From positions 1 to 6,024 of the forward strand of contig CANBTK010000136.1 in NCBI GenBank assembly GCA_947372365.1: a stretch of DNA of 6,024 nt, in the 5' to 3' direction. The translations under genes were made by a program, and so were the position numbers. Under the pieces are notes generated by a model. The model did no database searches and was not told where the DNA came from. It saw only the letters and a list, made by a program, of their open reading frames with translations. This DNA comes from Flavipsychrobacter stenotrophus. Its GTDB lineage: Bacteria; Bacteroidota; Bacteroidia; Chitinophagales; Chitinophagaceae. Shown in pieces: positions 1-5,017 of the stretch (position 1 is the first letter of the stretch; each line of letters begins with the position of its first letter).

Positions 1-144
1 GAGGAATGAAAAAATCATAACCCCGCAAATCATAGAATAGCAAAACTTAAGGATAGGCCTTAAATCGAGCTTAAATAATTCTATGAACCCCCTTCCGGAG
101 ATAAAATGTGTAACTAACAGAAATAAGAGGCCGATAAAATTCAT
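1..144 (-). CDS. Partial membrane protein, N-terminal 48 residues, runs off left edge
   Basis: The minus frame starting with ATG at 144-142 stays open through position 1, giving 48 codons with no stop. The ATG shares four bases with the TGA of the upstream 163-aa gene (ATGA at 144-141), the usual layout of translationally coupled genes, and this decides the start. The peptide begins MNFIGLLFLLVTHF and ends CGVMIFSFL, with two hydrophobic stretches (about residues 3-15 and 33-48) around a charged amphipathic piece (GRGFIELFKLDLRP). It is therefore probably the first part of a polytopic inner-membrane protein. The family cannot be named from 48 residues. The pairing with a membrane-anchored extracytoplasmic protein recalls Bacteroidota loci with large glycosyltransferase-like or polymerase-like membrane proteins, but that is only a suggestion. 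The frame could be fortuitous, but the exact ATGA overlap and the membrane-like composition argue against it. Confidence 0.72.
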   Translation of the reverse strand, partial: MNFIGLLFLLVTHFISGRGFIELFKLDLRPILKFCYSMICGVMIFSFL

Positions 145-632
145 AAGGTCGGTTTGAATTTTTTAAATGAATCCAGGATTTCGTGAAGCTGGGCTGGTGA
201 TGTAATAGGCACAAAAACCAGCGAAGCCGTACCCTGAGGCAGTATTACCCAATTGGCTTTTTCTACATCCGGGCTTGTGGTCCATACAGATTTTATGCCC
301 GAATGGTAATAAAATTCGGCCGGCTCGGGCAGGTGGAACATATCCAGGTGTTTTGATGCCAGGTAGTTGTTAGGCGGCAGCAGTATAATAGGCTCGCTTT
401 TATTAAATTTAGAGGTATCCAGTGTTTTCTTGATGAAAGTAACCAGGTTGTAGGTATTGCCGTAGCGGCGCTCCTTCCTTTGGTCAAGGGATGTTTTCTG
501 GAATTGTTCGGTTATTGGGGTCTCAGCCGGAAAAAGGTAAATAGTAAACCAATGCTGGTAAAAATCGGTGTTAAACAGGATCAGCATACCGATAATGCTG
601 CCTACCAATAAAATTATCCTCTTAAAAAGCAT
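141..632 (-). CDS. Hypothetical membrane-anchored protein, 163 aa
   Basis: I do not recognise a named family. The protein has one N-terminal hydrophobic segment (about residues 5-20) preceded by a lysine and an arginine, so it is probably anchored in the inner membrane with residues 21-163 in the periplasm. The soluble part has a basic stretch (QRKERR, 51-56), a strand-like IILLPP (82-87), LPEPAEFYYHSG (101-112), and an alpha/beta-looking C-terminus with ANWVILP (126-132), SLVFVPI (137-143) and a closing helix (147-159). There is no lipobox and no catalytic motif that I can name. The ATG at 632-630 is the only good start next to the hydrophobic segment. The stop overlaps the start of the next membrane-protein gene (ATGA), so the two products probably work together, perhaps in one envelope complex. 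This is inferred from coupling, not from homology. Confidence 0.85.
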   Translation of the reverse strand: MLFKRIILLVGSIIGMLILFNTDFYQHWFTIYLFPAETPITEQFQKTSLDQRKERRYGNTYNLVTFIKKTLDTSKFNKSEPIILLPPNNYLASKHLDMFHLPEPAEFYYHSGIKSVWTTSPDVEKANWVILPQGTASLVFVPITSPAQLHEILDSFKKFKPTL

Positions 633-645
633 AGCAGATAAGGTG

Positions 646-668
646 AAAACTTACAGAAAATTTGTAAG
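646..668 (-). promoter_or_regulatory. Possible -7 box with overlapping dyad upstream of the 163-aa gene
   Basis: On the minus strand TAAGTTTT (653-646) matches seven of eight positions of the Bacteroidota -7 element TAnnTTTG. A TTG lies about 20 bases further upstream. A perfect 6-base inverted repeat, CTTACA (650-655) and TGTAAG (663-668) with a 7-base spacer, overlaps this box, where a repressor could block transcription. Both elements are short and could arise by chance in AT-rich DNA. Confidence 0.3.
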
Positions 669-745
669 CGTTGCAATACTACAAAATATTTTAAAACTGG
701 GCAATAATGATAGGCGCGCCATTTGGGAATAATGGGCATAGTAAA

Positions 746-853
746 AGCCCCGAAGGGCTGGCCGGAAGATGCCTCGGCGGGCGTTATTAACTATTGGTAA
801 TAAATGAGGTACATGGATAGCTGGCGGGCAAGCGCAAGCCCGGCCAATATGTA
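746..853. repeat. Run of inverted repeats in the 633-887 gene-free stretch
   Basis: The 255 bases between the two minus-strand genes hold no convincing gene. Instead they carry successive hairpins: AGCCC/GGGCT with a CGAA loop (746-759), a weak GCCG/CGGC (761-778), TTATTA/TAATAA with an 8-base loop (784-803), and a longer one at 810-853. The last combines outer TACAT/ATGTA with an inner 8-pair stem (822-829 with 838-846, one bulged G at 843) and loop AAGCGCAA. The terminator-like hairpin at 858-879 follows directly. The stretch could be a structured untranslated segment, a small RNA, or an intergenic repeat element. Which strand, if any, is functional cannot be told. Confidence 0.4.
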
Positions 854-857
854 GTAA

Positions 858-879
858 GCAGCCACTAATTTGTGGCTGC
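858..879 (-). terminator. Hairpin terminator candidate after the secreted protein gene
   Basis: A perfect 8-base stem (GCAGCCAC at 858-865, GTGGCTGC at 872-879) with a 6-base loop starts eight bases past the stop of the 184-aa gene. The stem is GC-rich and on the minus strand is followed by TTACTACATATT, which is only moderately T-rich. It is a plausible intrinsic terminator or a 3'-end stabiliser. Confidence 0.45.
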
Positions 880-887
880 AAGAGGAA

Positions 888-1442
888 CTAATGGCGGGCC
901 TTACCCTTTTTAGGCGCTGTTTTGGGCGGGTTAGGGTGGCACTCGCTTAGCAGGTAGGTGGTGGCATTTGTAAGGTTAAAAACAACCTCACGCATTGCCG
1001 GGTTATCATAGTCAAGCGGCACCCTGTACCTGTTGCTGAATTCACCTTTGTTGTTCAGTTCTGAATTGCCGTGGTAGGCAAGCGTAACAATATCTTTGGC
1101 GCCGCCTTCGAACTCAAGGCTGGTGAACCCACTGGTTAATTTTGTGCCTGCCAGCTTTACGCTCACAATCAAATGGTACACATCATTCTTTTCGGGGCTT
1201 TCGGTTGGGGCTAATTTTTTAGTGATTGTTTTTTCATTAAAAATAAGCTGGCAGCCATGCTGGTACACGGTAATATCCCGGGAGATATCGCCTTCCTTCA
1301 GGTTTTTAAGCCAATATTTATTGCAGGTTTCGTTGATGAACTTAACTGCTTCGGGAGCCGATGTGAATTTTCTTTGTTGTGCATTGCTGGCCATGCCCGA
1401 TGCTATAAGGTATACTGTGGCTAAAACTGTAATTACTCGCAT
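888..1442 (-). CDS. Secreted protein of unknown function, 184 aa
   Basis: I do not recognise this family. The N-terminus MRVITVLATVYLIASGMASNAQQ is a clear Sec signal peptide with likely cleavage after SNA (about residue 21), giving a periplasmic or exported protein of roughly 163 residues. There is no cysteine at the cleavage point, so it is not a lipoprotein. The mature part has three cysteines (40, 64, 168). It has mixed helix early (EAVKFINETCNKYW) and strand-rich middle and late sections (DVYHLIVSVKLAG, TSLEFEGGAKDIVTLAYHG), and a basic proline-lysine tail (KTAPKKGKARH). An ATG directly before the signal peptide and a promoter 32 bases upstream fix the start. The gene seems to be a single transcription unit, bounded by its own promoter and a hairpin. 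No catalytic motif is visible; the role is unknown. Confidence 0.87.
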   Translation of the reverse strand: MRVITVLATVYLIASGMASNAQQRKFTSAPEAVKFINETCNKYWLKNLKEGDISRDITVYQHGCQLIFNEKTITKKLAPTESPEKNDVYHLIVSVKLAGTKLTSGFTSLEFEGGAKDIVTLAYHGNSELNNKGEFSNRYRVPLDYDNPAMREVVFNLTNATTYLLSECHPNPPKTAPKKGKARH

Positions 1443-1473
1443 AGAATATTTATTTATAATGAGTTATACAGTA

Positions 1474-1500
1474 CAAACTTACTATAGCCAACCGGCCCAA
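1474..1500 (-). promoter_or_regulatory. Bacteroidota-type promoter of the secreted protein gene
   Basis: On the minus strand TAAGTTTG (1481-1474) matches the -7 consensus TAnnTTTG exactly, and TTG (1500-1498) lies 16 bases upstream as a shortened -33 element. The implied transcript would start roughly 25 bases before the ATG at 1442. The spacing is slightly short, so the -33 assignment is the less certain part. Confidence 0.6.
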
Positions 1501-1569
1501 TGTATGACCACAATCAGCCATAGGGGAAACGCCTGATATCAGTTTGTAAGCCGGGATAAGTTATTAGGT

Positions 1570-1588
1570 AGGGCAAAGCCGCCGCCCT
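1570..1588 (-). terminator. Weak hairpin after the channel gene
   Basis: AGGGC (1570-1574) and GCCCT (1584-1588) form a 5-pair stem with a 9-base loop, starting seven bases past the channel stop. On the minus strand it is followed by ACCTAATAAC rather than a T-tract. The position suggests the end of the kinase-regulator-channel transcript, but the stem is short and competing GC pairings exist. Confidence 0.28.
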
Positions 1589-1595
1589 GGGGCTG

Positions 1596-2291
1596 CTAGT
1601 CCACGGTATGCATAATTTCCACTTTCGAGGTGAAAAAATTAAGGAACAGCACTATGAATGAGACTGTCATCAAAGCGTGCAAACAAACAATTGTTTTCCC
1701 GGCATCATTTACGGGATACACATCGCCAAAACCAATAGCAGTAGACGTAACAATGCTAAAATAGATAAAGTCGTACACATTAGTCACTTTACTGCCCAAT
1801 AAGCCAAGCCCTCCATAAATTACTGCAAAACTAAGGGTGATTTCAAGGAAATTCAGGAACAGCATGAGTATGTTCCGGCGGTAGGACCTCGGCTTCACAA
1901 AAATATCGGACACGAAAATAAGCGCAGCAACATAAAACGAGGTTTCCAGCATCAGGTAAACCGAAATGCCCACTACCCAGGTATATTTATACAATCCCGA
2001 AAACAGGAAAAACAAAGGCAGCGCTGTTTTGAGCAGCACATAAAACTCGTTAGCTACATTGCGTTTAATAATCCCTTTCTTCCCAAAGTAGTTTCTGATG
2101 TGCAGGCCTGGAAAAATAATCTGTATAGCTACAAGGTAAAGGCGGAGTATTTTTTCTAAGCCTACGTCGTTGTGCCTTTCATTATTCCATATTTCATTCA
2201 GGTGCATGGAATAGTTTTCGTAGGCTGTATGCCTGGGCAGTACATTATATTCAGGGTTGCCAAAAAACAATTTATACAATATACGCCTCAT
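1596..2291 (-). CDS. Potassium-channel-like pore protein (Ion_trans_2 type), 231 aa
   Basis: This is an integral inner-membrane protein with a K+-channel pore. From the N-terminus there is a soluble, partly charged segment (1-50), a hydrophobic or amphipathic piece (50-63), membrane segments at about 84-102 and 105-131, an outer pore helix at 141-163, a re-entrant pore loop at 173-192, and an inner pore helix at 199-221. The loop carries TAIGFGDVYP (184-193), matching the family filter TTVGYGD. Phenylalanine replaces tyrosine, as also occurs in hERG-type channels, and alanine 185 sits where the second threonine normally is. No regularly spaced arginines mark a voltage sensor, and the protein ends ten residues after the last helix, so there is no RCK or nucleotide-binding domain. 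Selective K+ passage is expected from the family but not certain. The gene lies 58 bases after the response regulator on the same strand with no strong promoter between, suggesting co-transcription. Confidence 0.85.
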   Translation of the reverse strand: MRRILYKLFFGNPEYNVLPRHTAYENYSMHLNEIWNNERHNDVGLEKILRLYLVAIQIIFPGLHIRNYFGKKGIIKRNVANEFYVLLKTALPLFFLFSGLYKYTWVVGISVYLMLETSFYVAALIFVSDIFVKPRSYRRNILMLFLNFLEITLSFAVIYGGLGLLGSKVTNVYDFIYFSIVTSTAIGFGDVYPVNDAGKTIVCLHALMTVSFIVLFLNFFTSKVEIMHTVD

Positions 2292-2349
2292 GCCTTAACA
2301 GAATAAAACACTACAAGGTACGCAACTATTTTTGCAGTGATAGTGCCGG

Positions 2350-2748
2350 CTAGCATAAATTGACCATTTCAAGTACCTTTTCTTTCTTGAGGGGCTTTAT
2401 TATGAAATCAGAAACCAGGTTAATGTTTTTAGCCCGCTCTATGTCATGTGGCGATATTGAAGAGGAGAAGATGTATAATTTACTCTTCTTTGTCATTAAA
2501 GGCTCGAATTGCGAATACTGGTCCAGGAACTCCCAGCCATCCATAACTGGCATGCTGAGGTCTAGCAAAATGATATCCGGCAGCAACTCCGCCTGGCCCG
2601 CTACCGACCTAAGGTAATCAATAGCCTCCAGCCCATTGGCAAAGTCTTTAAACGTCGTATCGGCCAACGCTGATTTTATGGCCCTTATGGTCAGGTAAAC
2701 AAGTATTTTGTCATCATCAACAAGGAAGATACTCTTCGAAGCGCTCAT
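2350..2748 (-). CDS. Single-domain (CheY-like) response regulator, 132 aa
   Basis: The whole protein is one receiver domain. The visible active-site residues are the acidic triad FLVDDDK (D11-D13), the phospho-acceptor aspartate D63 in LLDLSMPVMDGWEFL, the serine cluster FSSS (S95-S97) in the switch position, and the invariant lysine K118 in IIKPL. It stops at residue 132 with no DNA-binding or enzymatic output domain, so it should act by protein-protein contact or as a phosphorelay step. The motif spacing and the MPVMDGWEFL signature resemble Rcp1-type regulators partnered with PAS/GAF kinases. The ATG overlaps the kinase TGA (ATGA at 2748-2745), which implies translational coupling and strongly suggests the kinase is its phosphodonor. 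The target is unknown; the channel gene just downstream is the nearest candidate by position only. Confidence 0.94.
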   Translation of the reverse strand: MSASKSIFLVDDDKILVYLTIRAIKSALADTTFKDFANGLEAIDYLRSVAGQAELLPDIILLDLSMPVMDGWEFLDQYSQFEPLMTKKSKLYIFSSSISPHDIERAKNINLVSDFIIKPLKKEKVLEMVNLC

Positions 2749-4742
2749 AAGCCCTGGTTTTTAAATTCAATAAAAAAAGTAGCCCCTTTTTCCGGCTGGC
2801 TTTCTACCCATATTGTGCCGCCCATAGCTTCCACCTGGGTTTTAGTCATAAACAAGCCAAACCCCTTTGCATTAGGGTTTTTGTGAAAGACTTTCCCAAT
2901 TTTGAAAAAGTTGCTCCTGTGCTTCTCCAGGTCTATGCCTAGCCCGTTGTCGGCTACCGATAATAATATATTGCCATCCTGCCTTTGGGTGGTAATCTTT
3001 ATCGTTGGCTTCCGTTCGGGCGACCTGTATTTAAGTGCATTGCTAATGAGGTTGTTAAATATACTGTACAGGTACTTTGGCGGAAAGTATACTGCCGGGG
3101 CCGCATCAAGGTTAATTTCAAATTCGGCTTCCGATTTATTTGATTCTATTTTCAAATCTTCCATCGCCCGCTTAATGCAATCCATCAGTTGTATTTTTTC
3201 CGATTGCACCTCATGGTCTTGTTTTATCTGTATTGATTCAACCAGTTCGCCAAAAGTTGTGTGCAGGTTTTCCACTACAGGCTTCAGCATAGCAATGAGG
3301 CCAGCCTGGTCATCCGGGTCCTCGCTTTCTTCTATATACTGCACCAGCATTGACATGTTTACGAGTGGTGCCCGCAGGTTGTGCGATACTATATTGCAGA
3401 AGTCAACCAATTGGGTGTTTTGTGCCGAAAGCTGCTTAACAAGCACCGCCTGCTTATTTTCCAATATTTTCCGCTCTGTAATATCCAGCCCGTACCCGAT
3501 TATCATTAATAGCTCGCCTTGCTCGTTACGCACCGGGAACAGCCTCCTTAAGTGGGTTATGGGCAGGCCATCAGGCCCCTCAATCGTGTCTTCCCACTTT
3601 ATCTCCACATCTGAGTTAATAACCTCCAGGAATTTATCCCTCCGCCGCTCGGCTATTGATGAGCTGCGGTTGCGGAAGGCTACATACTCAAAATCGTCTT
3701 TGCCTATGATGAATTTCCTGAGGGCCTCATCTTTTATTGCTCCGGGGTTCACAAATAAGTATCTGTGTTGCGGGTCAAATACCGCAATATCCGTAGGTAG
3801 TTTGTTGAGGATATTTTCATAAAATGCCTTCTGCTCGTCAATTTTCCTCGCCGCCAGTAACCGCTCCGTAATGTCCCTTATGTAGTTTACATAGTATTGC
3901 TTACCGCCTACAAAAGTGGGCGATAGCCCCAGGGCTACGTTTACCTCTTCGCCCGATTTGTGCAGCACAGTAATTTCAACTGTAGGGTCCAGTTTTTGTT
4001 CTTCGGTGTTGTTACCCAGTTTACCTAACTGCTCTCCAACCAGGGCATGGAAACGGGCAGGGATAAAAGTACTAACGAAAGGCAGGCCCACTGCCTCGGT
4101 ATCCAGCCAGCCTACCATGCGTTCGGCTTTGGGGTTGCAATGAACTATGGTGCCACTGTCATCCATAATTACAATAGCATCAACATCATTCTGGTAAAGG
4201 GAATCGAGTAGCCCTATGTGGTTAATATGCCCGCTGGCAGCAGCGCTCAGTGCTTTTTCGGCCAGGTGTACCATTGCCTCAGCCTGCGTTGCAAGCGGCT
4301 GTAGTAATGCGAGGGTGGCAGGTGGAGGCACAGCACTACTATATCCTGCCACGCTAAAAAAGCCTATTACCTTGCCAACGGTATCTTTTATGCGGGCAGC
4401 GGCGACAAAACTTGCAACCGGCTTGCCGGGTAGGGCCAGTGCCAGTGCAAATTGTTCGTTACCCTTTTGCCCATTAACTACCAATAGGTCATTTTGTGCA
4501 AAATGTTGTTGTATATCGCCAAAATTACCCTTAACGGTTACAGGCTCAAAATCAGGTGAGGGCATGTAAATGGCCCCCGCAGTGCCGAAAAAAGCGATTG
4601 CGGCAACTGGTAAGCCTGTGGCATGGATAGCCAGCGACAAAAGGCCATCTATAGTGCCGCCCACAGTATTGCTGGGTAACTGCAATTGGAAAATAGCCTT
4701 TATCCATTCCTCGCCATTTTCTTCGGTTGCGCTTTTCTTCAT
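2745..4742 (-). CDS. Soluble hybrid-sensor histidine kinase, GAF-PAS-PAS-HisKA-HATPase, 665 aa
   Basis: The kinase autophosphorylates on histidine and should pass phosphate to the adjacent regulator; it has no receiver domain of its own. Numbering from the ATG at 4742: a GAF-like domain (about 10-165), PAS with a PAC end at RDITERL (178-300), a second PAS ending LDITERK (305-428), a HisKA dimerisation domain (442-508) with SHNLRAPL and H454, and a HATPase_c domain (516-662). The ATPase has N-box NNLISNALKYR (563-573), G1 DNGLGID (598-604) and G2 GFGLFMTK (627-634). No membrane segment is present, so it senses in the cytosol; ligand or chromophore is unknown. The frame extends upstream to an ATG at 4805 and a TTG at 4808 (686 or 687 aa), adding a hydrophobic segment. 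I prefer 4742 because the best promoter, 4779-4809, overlaps that extension. All catalytic boxes look intact. Confidence 0.93.
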   Translation of the reverse strand: MKKSATEENGEEWIKAIFQLQLPSNTVGGTIDGLLSLAIHATGLPVAAIAFFGTAGAIYMPSPDFEPVTVKGNFGDIQQHFAQNDLLVVNGQKGNEQFALALALPGKPVASFVAAARIKDTVGKVIGFFSVAGYSSAVPPPATLALLQPLATQAEAMVHLAEKALSAAASGHINHIGLLDSLYQNDVDAIVIMDDSGTIVHCNPKAERMVGWLDTEAVGLPFVSTFIPARFHALVGEQLGKLGNNTEEQKLDPTVEITVLHKSGEEVNVALGLSPTFVGGKQYYVNYIRDITERLLAARKIDEQKAFYENILNKLPTDIAVFDPQHRYLFVNPGAIKDEALRKFIIGKDDFEYVAFRNRSSSIAERRRDKFLEVINSDVEIKWEDTIEGPDGLPITHLRRLFPVRNEQGELLMIIGYGLDITERKILENKQAVLVKQLSAQNTQLVDFCNIVSHNLRAPLVNMSMLVQYIEESEDPDDQAGLIAMLKPVVENLHTTFGELVESIQIKQDHEVQSEKIQLMDCIKRAMEDLKIESNKSEAEFEINLDAAPAVYFPPKYLYSIFNNLISNALKYRSPERKPTIKITTQRQDGNILLSVADNGLGIDLEKHRSNFFKIGKVFHKNPNAKGFGLFMTKTQVEAMGGTIWVESQPEKGATFFIEFKNQGL

Positions 4743-4778
4743 ATGGGTATATTGGATTTTAGGCAGTATGCAGTTCAG

Positions 4779-4809
4779 TAAAAATACGAAAATCCTATAA
4801 GGCATCAAA
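4779..4809 (-). promoter_or_regulatory. Promoter of the kinase-regulator transcript
   Basis: On the minus strand TTTG (4809-4806) is followed after exactly 19 bases by TATTTTTA (4786-4779), which matches seven of eight positions of TAnnTTTG. The spacing is right for a Bacteroidota -33/-7 pair. Transcription would begin about 30 bases before the ATG at 4742 and after the alternative starts at 4805 and 4808, which supports the shorter kinase. Confidence 0.5.
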
Positions 4810-4897
4810 TTTGCATGGGTAAATATTTGAATAAAAGCTGTTATAAAATAACTAAATGGTGAATGTGTTTTTTCGTTGCATTGGTTGCGTTTTCAAT

Positions 4898-4914
4898 AGC
4901 CAGCTCCGCTGGCT
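4898..4914. repeat. Perfect 7-pair hairpin in the divergent intergenic region
   Basis: AGCCAGC (4898-4904) and GCTGGCT (4908-4914) pair perfectly around a 3-base loop. An outer pair, GCATTG (4878-4883) and CAATGC (4915-4920), can enclose it with a 14-base bulge on one side. No T-tract follows on either strand, so it is not a typical terminator. It lies between the two divergent promoters and could be an operator or an insulating structure. Confidence 0.4.
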
Positions 4915-4920
4915 CAATGC

Positions 4921-4968
4921 TTTAACGGTAATTAACCTACTTGTAGCCATAATTAACCTTGCTTAACC
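4921..4968 (+). promoter_or_regulatory. Four helically phased TTAACC/G repeats, candidate regulator-binding site
   Basis: TTAACG (4922-4927), TTAACC (4932-4937), TTAACC (4953-4958) and TTAACC (4963-4968) lie in the same orientation with start-to-start spacings of 10, 21 and 10 bases. These are close to one, two and one turns of DNA, so all copies face the same side. They sit roughly 35 to 80 bases before the expected receptor transcription start, the usual place for an activator. Read on the other strand they resemble the GTT core of LytTR-type sites, but the match is loose. Confidence 0.45.
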
Positions 4969-4989
4969 TCTCCCCGCAAGTTACCTGTA

Positions 4990-4997
4990 TACTTTTG
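4990..4997 (+). promoter_or_regulatory. -7 promoter element of the receptor gene
   Basis: TACTTTTG matches the Bacteroidota -7 consensus TAnnTTTG exactly and ends 20 bases before the ATG at 5018. No TTG lies at the expected -33 distance; the nearest is 28 bases upstream. The promoter may therefore depend on an activator bound at the repeats just upstream. The leader is A-rich with no Shine-Dalgarno sequence, as is common in this phylum. Confidence 0.55.
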
Positions 4998-5017
4998 CAG
5001 CCATAAACACAAACACT

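Noticed and set aside
2..40. A 12-codon plus-strand frame ending in TAG at 38-40 that could be the tail of an incoming gene.
   Set aside because: It is antisense to the better supported coupled membrane-protein gene and too short to show any family signal.
30..86. Nested inverted repeat: a 9-base outer pair (30-38 with 78-86) around TTAAGG/CCTTAA (47-52 with 58-63), looking like a terminator.
   Set aside because: It lies wholly inside the open membrane-protein frame at 1-144, has weak AT pairing in a long loop, and is more simply coding sequence.
746..879. A tRNA or other known structured RNA in the hairpin run.
   Set aside because: There is no T-loop motif, no acceptor-stem pairing and no tmRNA-like tag frame, so I leave it as unassigned structure.
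651..881. A 76-codon minus-strand frame in the gap between the two genes.
   Set aside because: It starts with TTG inside the terminator-like hairpin, has low-complexity, unconvincing composition, and crosses all the inverted repeats.
1096..1536. A 146-codon plus-strand frame.
   Set aside because: It is mostly antisense to the secreted protein gene, which has a signal peptide and promoter; this frame has neither.
2902..3822. A 306-codon plus-strand frame.
   Set aside because: It is antisense to the PAS2, HisKA and ATPase parts of the kinase, serine- and cysteine-rich as expected of a complementary-strand shadow, and has no domain.
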